From contig RQTK01000001.1 of assembly GCA_003991915.1 (NCBI GenBank), forward strand, positions 1,240,250 to 1,304,249: DNA of 64,000 nt, written 5' to 3'. Position numbers and translations under genes: made by a program. Shown in pieces: positions 1 to 11,758 of the stretch (its first letter is position 1; every line of letters starts with the position of its first letter). Source of the DNA: Elysia chlorotica (taxonomy: Eukaryota; Mollusca; Gastropoda; Plakobranchidae). The notes beneath the pieces are model-generated. The model was not told the DNA's origin. It saw nothing but the letters and a program-made list of their open reading frames with translations, and searched no databases.

Positions 1-90
<90 letters not shown>
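1..90. repeat. (CAT)n microsatellite at window edge
   Basis: Thirty uninterrupted CAT triplets start at the first base, so the array is cut by the window edge and its true length is unknown. Confidence 0.98.
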
Positions 91-1357
91 GTTGCCGAGG
101 TTGGAGAAAATTTTGCAACGAGTGCCTGCCCTGAGCAAGTCTTGCACATAATGTTGTTTGGCTGTCTAAATAGGCCCCGATGTCATTAAATGTATTGTTA
201 CCAGTACAGTAGTTTGTCATCCTACCGATTACTTCTTTCCGCTTAATTTTAACAAAGACTTTCCTTTAAACGTCGATGTGCGACTTTAAATTAATGAACG
301 TTGTAATGACCTCTTTATAACATAACCAGGGGTGATAAGTTTTAAAGATCGATTTGCAATCTAATAATTACAATTGTATGTTCTTTATAGTTGGTAGATG
401 CATGTAATCATAGCATTCACGGGTTGCATGTCTTGTCATGTTATGGATTGCTGTATGAGTTAACATGGTTAACTATGTCAAGAATAATGCAGGTGTTTAT
501 CTCGACGTTGCGAGCTTAAAAACAAAAAAACAAAAACAAAAACAAAAACAATAAAAAAAAAAAACAACTATACTCCCACGAAATTCGTTATCTTTGGTTT
601 GATCTATTGAAAAAAAGCGGGGATCGCGGACTAGCTTTATTTTGTGAAACAGTAGTTTTAGGAGATGGTCAAAAATCAATTTAAATGGATCGCATGCTGG
701 ATATTTTCACCCTTGTAACAGACTGAGAGCAAAAACTAATAAGTGCAGAAAGTTTCTAGTCAAATGAAGTCGTTGTTGCAATGTTTTCCTGGATGAGGCT
801 ATTTTTTTTTACATAATTATTACTGGCCCTTTCACTGCATTTTCATTTACCTTTCCTAATATCACTTTTTAACCCTTTAGTTTAGATGTGTCTCGTTTTA
901 ATAACTTTCACCCCATGGGGTATCGCTTAAATGTATATGTGTTTGTAGAATCGACAAATAGTGTGACTACATATGAGGGAATGTTTACTCAAGGAATTAT
1001 TTGGGGGTCGGAACACTATTCACAAGTTTGTACCCTTGACATGAGAAAGTTTTGCCGAACAAGTTTGCTCACTGGCTGCAGATTGCTTTATGTTAACATA
1101 TTTTGATTAGCATCTAAAGAGTAAAGACCCTTATTCCATTAAACGTTTCAACGAGTTTAACTTTCTTGGTTACTTTTTATTTGTCATTGCTCCATTATTT
1201 TATATGCTCAGAACTGCCTCGAGATAATTTTAAACACTTAATGAAATTTATTGTTGTTTTAATCCTGAAAAAGAATACGTTCGTGACTCAAATATTTTTA
1301 CCGCCAGTCTATAACAATCTCGTTGAATTATATTTTTTTGGCAAAGAAAATGTCTTA
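91..1357. other. Non-coding stretch, nothing recognised
   Basis: AT-rich sequence. The short open frames here (for example 888-1106) show no domain, splice context or codon bias that would support a gene. Confidence 0.6.
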
Positions 1358-1500
1358 GCTGGTCATATTATACTTACACTGACTTCAATACAAAGAAAAG
1401 AAATGGCACTGATACATTTTTGTTCGACCTCAGTTTGGAACCTCTCGGTTGGTAGACCAGCGCTCTATCATTTGCGTCAGATAGCGTTTGGTGGAGGAGC
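1358..1500 (-). mobile_element. tRNA-derived SINE, degraded copy (head type 2)
   Basis: Read on the minus strand, the right end carries a tRNA-like head (ATGATAGAGCGCTGGTCTAC, then CCGAGAGGTTC). It is followed by remnants of the body shared by all SINE copies in the window (reverse complement of GGTCATATTATACTTACACT). The 5' head is at the high coordinate, so the element is in minus orientation. It is truncated and diverged. Confidence 0.6.
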
Positions 1501-1746
1501 AGGAGGTGAACACTTCTAATCTCAGCCGTTGCTCCCATACCGCACACAGAACATTGAGGCCATAGAAGTCATCGGAGATTGCACTCTCAACTAACTACCA
1601 ACAAAATTAATTCAATAGCCGTTATAGGTACGTAGTCAACTTCATGGTTGTAGACTTGCTGGAGCTTTGTAGCCAGAGAACTTGTCAACAAGGCATTGTC
1701 AATGTGTAGTCAGATGCATCAATGTCAACCAAGAACAAAATACTCA

Positions 1747-1860
1747 CTCAAGCAGCAGAAGCACCACCATCACCAACAACAAATACAACCCCCCATCATA
1801 ACCATCACCAACAAGAACAATAATAACAGAAAAAACAACAACAACAACAACAACAACAAC

Positions 1861-1932
<72 letters not shown>

Positions 1933-1935
1933 ACA
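1747..1935. repeat. (CAA)n microsatellite with impure flanks
   Basis: CAA/ACA triplets, nearly pure from about 1836 to 1930, preceded by imperfect CAC/CAA units. It produces spurious polyglutamine, polyvaline and polycysteine frames on both strands. Confidence 0.95.
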
Positions 1936-3754
1936 AAAAAACAAAAACAAAAAAACCTACAAAACACACGCACACACAAATAAAAAAAACAACGGAAATA
2001 GCCGTGAAATTGATTGCAACAATATAAATTATCCTCTCTCTCACCATAATTTATCATCTTTTCCACACACACACACACGCACACGTTTATTAGCAATGGG
2101 AATCTCAATTATTGACTTCAACGCATGGATTGATGGTTGATTCACTTTTCATTCATATTTCTCTTGTGTATACTATAAGCTTGAGTCTTCGACGTTACAA
2201 AGCAAAACAATTAAAAAACACCCCCACACAACAAACTATAACAATCTGAATGCAACAATCTTTATGACGTATAGCCATGATCAAACAACCGAAAGGTAAA
2301 GAGTTGAAAACCTTTTAACTCTTATATTTCTTTACTCTAGGCCCTGCGCGAAATCGTGCTGCCTTCTCTTGTGAATGAAAGAAGTTGATTTTATGTGCAA
2401 CTATTTACAGTTACCAAAACTACACCAATTACTTTGTCCTTGGCATATTTTCTTATTGCAACATCAATACATTTTTGTGGGTATGGTCTGACCTTGAAAG
2501 GCTAGAAATCGGTCATCTGATGCTTTTGAAATAATTTATATTTAAGTTTCAACGAACGTCTTACAAATTGTTTCATTGTAAAAATCTATATAGGCCTCTT
2601 TACTTTATTTTTTTGTCTTTTCTTCTCACACTGAAAAAGTTTGCTAAAATTCTTTTTGCCAAAGTGTTAAATGCAATTAAAAAGTTTTAAACGAAAAGAA
2701 AAACTGAGAAAGAGAATGAAAATTAAGGGTTGAGTAGAACAAGTGAAAGAAAATAAATGAATCTATGGTAACGGTGTCCTTTTATGGAACCAGAGAAATC
2801 CATTCTAATGCCTTAAAGTTGTTTTTCTATTAGAGCTTCTGTTTGAACTACTGCCATGAATGAAAAAATACATATTAAGTTTTAAATGAAGACTATTGGA
2901 TAAAATAAAAAATAACCAACAAACGAACAATTATTTTAAAAAATCACTGATCATCATACAGTTTTTCTTGTAGAAAAAAAGATTGGAAAAAGGGGCAATC
3001 AGGGCATACACAAACTAAAAATTGGCCACATCAGGAACATAGGCCAGTGGCACCTAAATTCGGTCAGTAACAAGAGTTGTTGTTTTATTTTGCGCTCTCA
3101 CATGCCTCCTTCCATCATGACTTGCTCAGCTTTAGTCTCAAAGATTTTAACCCAACAAGGTCAGGTTACTCCAGCACTTTTAGTGAAAGCTTTCAGTGAA
3201 ATTCATCGATAAAACACTTTCATGGAAGTATCCGCTTCCATACACTATTATTATCATTCACAGTTCCCTACACAGCCGCTTAGATGCCTGTTCACACAAA
3301 TGAGACGTAAATCATGAATGTGCTGATGTATACCTACTAAGTGTATTGACCCTGTCACAGTTTTGACTACATTTAAAACACTATACTTTATTTCTTACAC
3401 CTACAAAGCAATGATTTTGTTTTGCACCAAACAACCCGAACCATCGCCAGTAAACTAATATTTTCATGTTGGAAGGTCATACCAAACTTCGCTAATTATA
3501 ACACATTTACACGCACTTACAAAAAGTCAATATAAGTATTTCTTGTAATAACCTGATTGACCAGCTATGACCACGGCGTTAGGGTCATCGATTTCTCAAA
3601 ATGCCTTCCATACAATATTACACCGAGTAATTCAAAGTGCTCAACAAAGATCGCAGCTAGAGAAGCTCTAGTGACGCTATAGACAGGCGACCTCTAGAGC
3701 TAAACCGCCTACGTATTTGGACACAGAAAGCGAAGGCTCATTCAAGTTTCACGA
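1936..3754. other. Non-coding stretch with short (AC)n
   Basis: AT-rich sequence with a short AC dinucleotide run around 2064-2085. No gene, conserved motif or recognisable mobile element was seen. Confidence 0.55.
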
Positions 3755-4025
3755 GGAAGTAAGTAATGAAGCGTTGGTCTCACAATCGGGAGATGTCCGG
3801 TTCGAAATCTACGATAATTCAAAAATGTATTTGAATGTATTTGTCCGATATCGTTCCCTACTGCGTAGGTCGGTGTCAGTGTAATGTGACCGGCTGAGAA
3901 AGGAGTCCAGGTCTCCCCGCACTGTCTCTGTGTAGCAGCACTTAAAATTGTCACATGTTACTCCTTTGGCTCGTCTACAATATAGCCTATATAGTGGCCA
4001 ATGCTGGACGCTAAACAACAACCAA
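3755..4025 (+). mobile_element. tRNA-derived SINE, near full length
   Basis: The tRNA-like head GCGTTGGTCTCACAATCGGG plus box-B-like CCGGTTCGAAAT (about 3764-3808) is followed by the common body (GTCGGTGTCAGTGTAATGTG, CCGGCTGAGA, CACTGTCTCTGTGT). It ends with the family 3' tail (CAATATAGCCTATATAGTGG, then GCTGGACGCTAAACAACAAC). Plus orientation. Confidence 0.8.
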
Positions 4026-4064
4026 AACACCAAGCTTAATGTCTCCAAGGTTCTCAAGGAGTAT

Positions 4065-4221
4065 CATGTACGGGGACAGGACAGCTGAACGGGATACTAA
4101 GGACTTGACCAGTCACATTATACTGACACCGAACCAAGCAATGGGGAACAAGGCGGCCTCATCAGGGATCGAACCTGTAACCCTTCCGTTTAGAAGGCGG
4201 ACGCTCCACTTTGGGCACCTT
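4065..4221 (-). mobile_element. tRNA-derived SINE, 3'-truncated copy
   Basis: On the minus strand: a head with A-box-like AAGTGGAGCGTCCGCCTTCT and B-box-like ACAGGTTCGATCCC, then the family body (CAGTATAATGTGACTGGTCA). The distal 3' tail is missing, and a second SINE head lies next to it at 4366-4525. Confidence 0.6.
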
Positions 4222-4281
4222 GCCCTTCTCTTCTCCTCTTTCCATCATCTACTTCGATCTTTGATCGCGAAAAAGAATATC

Positions 4282-4304
4282 TTTCTCTCTCTGTCTTTCT
4301 TTCT

Positions 4305-4351
<47 letters not shown>

Positions 4352-4371
4352 TCTCTCTCCCTCTTTCTTAG
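4282..4371. repeat. (CT)n microsatellite
   Basis: Nearly pure CT dinucleotide run between two SINE fragments. Confidence 0.95.
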
Positions 4372-4525
4372 GATATATACGGCGACAGACCCCGGATCGT
4401 GATACGATCACATTATACAGCCCTGACCCAAGCAGAAGGGGAAAATCGCGGCCGCCGAAGCGGGGATCGAATGTGGACCTCCTGCGCTGAAATCCGATGC
4501 TGATCCCAGCGCTAAGCCACTTCAC
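4366..4525 (-). mobile_element. tRNA-derived SINE fragment (third head type)
   Basis: Minus strand head AAGTGGCTTAGCGCTGGGAT with B-box-like ATTCGATCCCC. A short piece of body follows, with a GTATAATGTGATCGTATCAC core. The tail is absent; the element abuts the CT microsatellite. Confidence 0.5.
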
Positions 4526-5650
4526 TTTTCTTTCTACGTGTACTAACTTTATTTCATACCTCGCTCTAGACTAGATACGACCTAGTCCACCCCAGCCAGG
4601 TAAGCGTAGAAAACAGCTTATTAGTTTTTTTTAAATGTCCACGACAAAAATTATAATTGTTTTAAAAGTATACGACTTATTAGGGAACATTTTAGAAACC
4701 GAAGAATTGAAAAGATCAAAATTAGAGCGACTAAACTTTCCAGGTTCAAACCTTAACAGCTAAAGGGCGCAAAAGGACAGATTTTTTTTGAGGCATATAA
4801 ACATCGAGAGACCCTATCCAAGCTTTTACCCCCGAAAAATCACTTACACCTTCATCGACTGTTTGATTCCAAAGCAGTATTACGACTCTGGTAAGAAAAG
4901 GGGGTTTGTTTCAGTACCTATAGTTTCCGGTGGTGTAGGAGGCCGCCTTACCTAGGCTTGTTCAGCGCAAACAAAGCCAGTAGTGGAGTGATGGTCGAGG
5001 ACTTGCGTTAGATGGCAGTCACAGAGAAGCTATGAGAGTTACCTGAGGAAAAGTCATTCCTGTGTTAACAAGTCTCCCAACGACCTAACCTAACCACCCA
5101 AAATTTGGAAATATTGAGAGTTACAAGAAGGATTTTTTTTAAATTTTTAATTTTCAATACTGCAGTTGTATAACTCATCGGATTCGTGGATTTCCTAAAA
5201 GATTATAACGTTCAAGCACACCCATTCCGAAGTAAATAGTTATCAAGCAAATATACAAATAGAACGTGTCTTTTTGAAGTAAGTTTTACACATTCACAAA
5301 AAAAACAAAACAACAAAACAACAAACACCCCAGCAAACAACACAAATGCTAATGCAGATTTACAGTTAGTGGAAGAAATTGGAAACAGAGAGAGCAATAA
5401 CAAGAAGCAACAGCTGGCTCAAAATATTCGTTACCATATACACAATCAAGGAATCGGAAATGTGCAGCTAAGGTAAGAATGGATTTTTTTAGAGACTCAT
5501 TGAAACATTTTCATGGCATTAAAATTTAATTTATATAGTTCATGTATACGCTGGAGACGGGAAAAGCTGACAAATAAAGTTACAGTGCAATGATTAAGGA
5601 TAGTCGAAAAAAAAATGATGCAATGATATCAGAATTTTTGGTCAAAGCAC
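4526..5650. other. Mostly non-coding, one candidate exon
   Basis: No complete gene was seen. A splice-like CCAG/GTAAGC lies at 4599/4600. A possible coding exon occupies about 5333-5470 on the plus strand, open in one frame and ending at a GTAAGA donor (see findings). Its upstream acceptor has no pyrimidine tract, so it is not called as a gene. Confidence 0.35.
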
Positions 5651-5651
5651 C

Positions 5652-6490
5652 AAATACTTCTTCTTGTCCCTCCGATACAAAAGATCGTGCATTTCCGATG
5701 TTAGATCAGAATGCTTATTTTCAATCGGACCCAAATTGCCAGTGTGTTTGACAAGTTACATTTTTCTTTTATGAATAATTATATTATTAAATAAAAGTAG
5801 ATGCTATTTGTAATGAACTTGACACATTAAAATAATTCCAGTAGCAGCTTAAGATATATTTTATGGTTGAAAATGCAACTAAATACTATTTCATTTTATT
5901 CACAGACAAAAATCACAATGCTCTACAGCGAATACAGTGTATAACACCGCTGTCTCATTAAACTGATTTTGTCGGATGGAATTCGTCTGTTAGGTCTTGG
6001 CCATTAAATTTTAAGTCCAAGAGAATTTGTGAGTACTTATCCAGTTGTATTTACGTACCTCAAACTATTGCAGTTATATGTGTATCCTCCTCAATTTTGC
6101 AATGTAGTCATAAAAAATATGATTGTGCTATAATTATTATGTTCCCTTCCTTCTATCGAAATTTATACGATCGCCTTCATGAGTTGAGTTGGCGTAACGT
6201 CCAACATCGCCTTCGTGACAATTTAATACTTCTTCTTGTCCCTCCGATACAAAAGATTTTGCACACTGCAGATGATAGATCAGAATGCTTCCTGTTTATC
6301 AAACCCGCCTCAAGAAATGTTTTTATGGTTGAAAATGCAACTAAATACTATTTCATTTTATTCACAGACAAAAATCACAATGCTCTACAGCGAATACAGT
6401 GTATAACACTGCTCTTTATTTAACTTCTTTTTTTTAAATTGTGCTATAATTCTCATGCTCCCTTCCTTCTCTCGAATTTTATACGATCGC
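5652..6490 (+). repeat. Local segmental duplication
   Basis: Two blocks are repeated in the same order. Block 1 (starting AATACTTCTTCTTGTCCCTC) is at about 5652-5715 and 6225-6290. Block 2 (TTTATGGTTGAAAATGCAAC onward) is at about 5860-5950 and 6322-6412. The gap between blocks is about 145 bases in the first copy and about 32 in the second. A third piece (GTGCTATAATT to TTATACGATCGCCTTCATGA) is at about 6126-6185 and 6440-6498. Nothing coding is apparent. Confidence 0.8.
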
Positions 6491-6630
6491 CTTCATGATA
6501 ATTGTTATTATCTTCCTCGTCCTCCTCAGTATCATCCTCTTCGCCAGCAGAAATGTCACCTTCATCATCATAACTCCACCACCCCACCCCCTAAACCATC
6601 CCATAAACACCACAATAATTGTTATAACAC

Positions 6631-6733
<103 letters not shown>

Positions 6734-6874
6734 ATAACACAATCATGTTCATATCACCAATAACCTAATAGAATACACAATATCAATATTTTAAACGTTC
6801 AACTAGTTGATCATCATTTTTACGCCATTTCAGAGTGATACGCATACATAAGTTACCCCACAGAAGTCTTCATA

Positions 6875-8456
6875 ATGGGTCTTAAACCGACTGCATTCTT
6901 ATGCTGGGTGCTATTTCTTATTTTGAGCCGTAAGTATAATTATTTTAAGACCTAGTGGTCTAGTGGTATAAACCATGCTCTCTTTAAATGGCATGGCCAT
7001 TTGGTGCTGCAGCATCGAGTCGATGTTTCTAATTCCACCAAATGCGATGAGTTGTCGGTTATTTTCGCTACAACTGTGGAAAAATACCTAAAAATCCAAC
7101 TCTGCCTAAACTCATAGAATAGTGCACTCTTCTCTCTCTGTAGTTTTAGTCTTAGAGCTCATAATATTGCTATTGTATGAGGAGCTAGCGTGACGCTTGC
7201 TCACTCTATTTCATTACTAAATTAGGGCTGTTGATAGTTTTTACTAGGGTTTCGAAAAAAAATATCACCTTAATTATTCCGAATCACATAGGCGAAATCC
7301 TCTCCGTCAAACCTCTCAGCCACTGATCTCACCCTTTCGTTTCTTTAAGAGAACGCATCGGTCACAGCACAAACCTGCAACCACGACCGATGGAACAAAG
7401 ATTACCTGTACTCCAAAGAGGTGTTGTTCGACGGGAGCCATCTATTCTGGGGCCCAAGGCCACCCACCGCCCCATCCTCGTACCTCAAGCACTGGCAGGC
7501 TGTGCCCAACGATGGCAGACTCGTCATGTACCTCAGGAACGTGGCTGTAGATGACCAGGGCCCGCAGTATAATCCTGACCGACTCCAGGCACTCCAGTTC
7601 AGTGGTCAGCAGGACAGCTACGCCACAGTGCCCGATACAACAGGCTCTGGAGAGAGCGTCCGCGCCGACAGCTACTTCACCTGGTTCTTTGAGGTGAAGC
7701 CTGCGGCCGGAGGCTCGGGAGAAGGTAGGATCAATGATGTATAGTACAGTCCTTGCTATAACGGTTGGGGGTGGGTTAAGTTGGTTCCTTAACGTCCAAC
7801 AACACTATATAATTACGACAACGAAGCACATAGTGATGCTCTTTCGTAGACATTTTTAAAAAACTAAGGTGCCTATACAACTACATATATCAAACCAGAA
7901 AGTATATTTTTAGTAGCCATCGATGGTCTCCTCTGATTCATACCCAACAACCCTGCACTTGTGTCCTCTACTCATTACCTTATTAGAGATAATTATGTCT
8001 ATGCTCCACCCCCCCCCCCCACTCCCCCCTCTGCCCTTCAGGCGTGCTACTGGAGTACAGCGATTGCTACGGCCCCCTGCGCGTCATGCAGGTCAACCAG
8101 GCAGACCTCCTGGTCAGTGTGGGCGACAACCTGGGACAGACGCACACCGTCCAGGCCTCGGGAGTTCTCAACACCTCGAACTGGACCAGGCTGGCCGTCT
8201 CCTACAAGTTTGATGAGCCAGACCTTAAGGTGAGTTTCTACGTTTTGTTGATTAACCAGCGAAGTCTGCATAATGTAAGCTGTATTGTGGACAGGAGGTC
8301 AGGGTGGGGATCGTTGCGAAGAGACGAGAGAGACAAATAGAGTAAGACAGAGAGAAAGAGAGAGGGATGGGTAGAGAAAGAGCATGAAAGGTAGGGAGGG
8401 AGAGAGAGCGAGAGAGATAGATAGAAAGATAGATAGATAGATAGAGAGAGAGNNNN

Positions 8457-8499
<43 letters not shown>

Positions 8500-9259
8500 T
8501 AGAGTTTGATGAGCCAGACCTCAAGGTGACGTTAGGGACTGGTTTGAGCCCCACTATGGCGGCCGCTTTTTTCCCTACTGGTTGAGTCGTTGTCAGTGTA
8601 CTATAATATGATCGACCAAGATGAAGGTGTTAGAACTATAAATGCGCAATTTTACTTATCTGTCTACTTTGTTTTATTGACAACAAAGTAATCTATACAA
8701 TACCAGTGCATAATTTGTGCAGATTTTCCTAACATAAAGACTTATTTCTTTGTGTTAGTACTGTAATGGAGCATTTTGTATCTCTCCTTTACGTTTTATT
8801 GACAACAAAGAAATATTTTTATATGAAATTGCATTACAAATTTGCTTGGATTTTTCTAACGTACCAATAAATACAAAGAAGCCATTATGCTATTTTTCAG
8901 ATAATAAATTTTGAGCGTTCATTTGAGGAACCGAATGAAACCCTGCTGCCTATATGTGAGGTAGATAGATCTAGAAGGCTGAACGCCACTGGAGATGTGC
9001 GAATAGGCGCTTCTTTTGACCCGACATTACCAAGTTTCAGTGGCTCATTGGGCTGTGTTCAGTTCTTCCCGGGATACATGCTGAAGAATTACGAGTCGGT
9101 GCCAGAATTCTGTGACCCAGCGTTGTCTCGGGACGATTCTCTTACCGTAGTTGGTAGGTGCTATTATCTACTACAACTTGCTCAATTTTTCTGGAAGTCA
9201 AAAGTTATGAATTTTTAAATAATTAACGAACTCCAAATTCTTGTTTGCATTGATATAAA

Positions 9260-9305
<46 letters not shown>

Positions 9306-11243
9306 GTATATATCTATCTCTCTATCCTTCTCGTATTCCTGCCTTTCTCTCTGTTACGCCATGCCTTTGTCTCTGTCTCGCTGCCTATCCCTCTTTATTT
9401 CTACCTGTCTGTATGTCTTTTTCTGTATCTTTGTCTTCCTCTCGCTCTTTTCTGATCGTTTTGATGTACCGTGAGGCTTAAAAAACATGTTTGAATTTAC
9501 ATCATTTTAAGTGTCATTACTGCTCAAAATTGAATTAATGTGTTTGTGACACACTTTCCCTGAAAGATAGAAAAAATTATACAAGCAAACAAACACACAA
9601 ACCTGGATTTCAAGGCGAAAATGACATGAAAGCACAGGGTATGTCTTATAACTATTCAAATTAATTGTTATTTCCTTCTCATTCGCACTTTTCATGTGTG
9701 CACTGCCATACTATTTTTGCAGATCACTTGCCTGGACAAATGTAACCTTCAGATTTAATAATCAAAAGCGCCTTTTAGGTTTTGGATGGAGTCCCCAGTG
9801 TGAATGTCTTATGTGAAAAGAAAGTACATTTTCCCCAGCAATTAATTTTTGTGACAAAAGATTTTAAGCTTGAACTCGGAATATTGTATTTCTCCTCAGA
9901 GTATATGAAAGACGAAGACCCAAATAATCTCATACTACCAAGACAATGTTCAAATGATGACGTAAGTGATTTATGTAACAATTGCAATAGAGACGAAAAA
10001 GCAAATACATATATAAAAAAGGGAAAAATACCCTCAATCAAGATGCCGCTTTTAATGAATATTTTTTACTCCTACATAAAATTTGATTTTATACTGGAAG
10101 TTTTAAAAGAAATGCACGGCCCTGAAACTTTTAAAAGTGTAGCCTACCATCTTGATTTAACTGCTTTAAACGTCTTGCAATGATCGATGTAGGCATTTAT
10201 CTTAAAAAGTAATTATGCTTTCGTCTTCAGATGACTACAGAGGGACCAACAGCAGAAACACCAACAACCAATATACCCATAGCAATAACAGCAACAACCG
10301 ATATACCCACAACAATAACATCAGCAACAGAAACACCTTCAATGGAGACGCCAACTACGGAGATACCAACAACGATAACATCAGCAACAGAAACACCTTC
10401 AATGGAAACGCCAACTACGGAGATACCAACAACAATTATGCTGACAACAGAAACACCATTAACAGAGAACCCCTCAACAATTATAGCACCAACAACAGAA
10501 TTGCCTGGAACAGAAATACCAACGGTAGAATTGTCGACCACAGAATACTTGGCAACAGAGAGTATCTTGCTTACGGCGCAGGTGTCACAAGTAGGAAGAT
10601 TCACAACAGGTGAAGTAACGACGACAAACTCATTCATGACAAATTTTATATCATCCGAGGCATCCACAAAGGATCGCCAACAACAAAATTAGATCTATAT
10701 ACGAAAACAGAATTTTCACTTCTATTTGGGACTGCCGGTCATATTTTTACATGGAACTTTTCAATATTTATTGATATGATAATGTTTAAATTACGTGTTT
10801 ACCAGATGACTTTATTCATGTCCAAATATTGTATTTATTTGTAACCAAATCTGTCTATCTTTTTTTTTATCTGTCAGTCAGTCTGTCTGTCTATCTGTGT
10901 GTGTGTGTAAGTGTGTAAGTGTGTGTGTATGTCTGTCATTCTCCCCTGTTAAGACTTGAGTTAAAACGAGAAAAACCCTGTTATTTCACCGGCTACCAGA
11001 ATTCGAACCATTGATATCCTTTTTACTACTATACAAACATTTTATCGACAATTCAAAAAACCCATATGTCAATTAAAACAAAACAACAGATAAAATGAAA
11101 TATACATATAACAACAAAGCAAATAAACAAAAAAAGCAAAAAAAACAACAAAAAAACAACAAAAAACAACAATAAAACAATAAAAAAGAAGAAAAGAACC
11201 GATACAAAGAGACACGCGGCAAAGAAACTAAAACAGCAACAGC

Positions 11244-11314
<71 letters not shown>

Positions 11315-11758
11315 ACAACAGCAAAACCACCACCAAGAACAGCAGCAACATTACTAAATAAAAACCAAAATGATGGAAAAAAACAACAACAAAGAAAAAC
11401 AAAACCAAAAAAAAAAAAAAAACAAGCAAGCAAACACAACCACAAAGTAAAAATGTAAAATCTACTGTAAGTCTAACGTCACCAACTTTCCCCAGCTCCA
11501 TCTTACCTGGCGGAACCTGAGGAAAGATGCGGCTCGTTCCAGCGTCTCCTGACGGGAGTGGCCCTGGATGTCACCCTGCCCGTTCTGTGGACGGCACCAG
11601 CACAGAATGTCGGGAGCTGCGCCCAGGCCTGCTTCAACACGCCCTCCTGCTCCGCCATCGGCTTCGACGGCAGTCAGTGCTACCTCACCACAGCTGACAG
11701 CGTGTCTAGCGCTGCCTTCTCAAGCTCGGGCGCTTTTGAATTTTTCTCATTAGGATAA
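6875..11758 (+). CDS. Secreted LamG-like / mucin / PAN-apple protein
   Basis: Seven exons: 6875-6929, 7350-7724, 8042-8229, 8901-9153, 9900-9961, 10231-10609, 11496-11758. All introns are GT-AG and every phase matches (1,1,0,1,0,1), giving 524 residues and TAA. The start ATG is followed by a hydrophobic signal peptide (AFLCWVLFLILS). Residues about 30-290 resemble a laminin-G/concanavalin-like domain (LQALQFSGQQDSYATVP, NWTRLAVSY, FSGSLGCVQFF). Residues about 312-437 are Thr/Pro/Glu-rich with two identical-length 20-residue repeats, a mucin-like stalk. Residues about 445-515 carry a PAN/apple-like cysteine pattern (GSCAQACFNTPSCSAIGF, then C). Four N-glycosylation sequons fit secretion. Role inferred: extracellular glycan or protein binding; ligand unknown. 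Exons are GC-rich against AT-rich introns. The weakest points are the 62-base exon 5 and the exon 6 donor. Confidence 0.8.
8340..8496. repeat. (GA)n / GATA tract with 4-N gap
   Basis: Intronic purine-rich run of GA and GATA units. Four undetermined bases (8453-8456) show that its assembled length is unreliable. Confidence 0.95.
8538..8625 (+). mobile_element. SINE fragment in intron
   Basis: B-box-like GGTTTGAGCCCCACTATGGC, then a degraded body (GTCGTTGTCAGTGTACTATA). It abuts the GA microsatellite, and its 5' head and 3' tail are missing. Confidence 0.5.
9263..9304. repeat. (CT)n microsatellite
   Basis: Pure CT run followed by a pyrimidine-rich degraded tail to about 9450, inside intron 4 of the secreted-protein gene. 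Confidence 0.95.
10309..10428 (+). repeat. Two tandem 60-bp coding repeats
   Basis: Units 10309-10368 and 10369-10428 differ by only a few bases and encode TTITSATETPSMETPTTEIP twice. Looser ACA/CCA/GAA-rich repeats flank them. They form the core of the mucin-like stalk. All three plus frames and part of the minus strand stay open here, a low-complexity effect; the Thr/Pro frame is the one that splicing phase supports. Confidence 0.9.
11240..11314. repeat. (CAA)n microsatellite in last intron
   Basis: CAA array inside an A/C-rich stretch (about 11070-11430) of the last intron of the secreted-protein gene. It gives spurious poly-Val and poly-Cys frames. Confidence 0.95.

Noticed and set aside
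1744-2108. Long polyglutamine, polyvaline and polycysteine open frames
   Set aside because: Pure translation of the CAA microsatellite on both strands; the same applies at 6455-6763, 11053-11501, 35441-35892, 57995-58373 and 60159-60374.
6945-7035. Possible tRNA gene (TGGTCTAGTGGTA A-box-like motif)
   Set aside because: No convincing B box, no cloverleaf, and it lies in an intron; at most a decayed SINE head.
9782-10183. 133-residue plus frame as a separate gene
   Set aside because: Only 9900-9961 behaves as an exon (good acceptor and donor, correct phases); the rest is AT-rich intron.
10227-10667. 146-residue minus frame and 132-residue Asn-rich plus frame over the stalk exon
   Set aside because: They are shadows of a repetitive Thr/Pro exon; splicing phase supports the frame starting at 10231.
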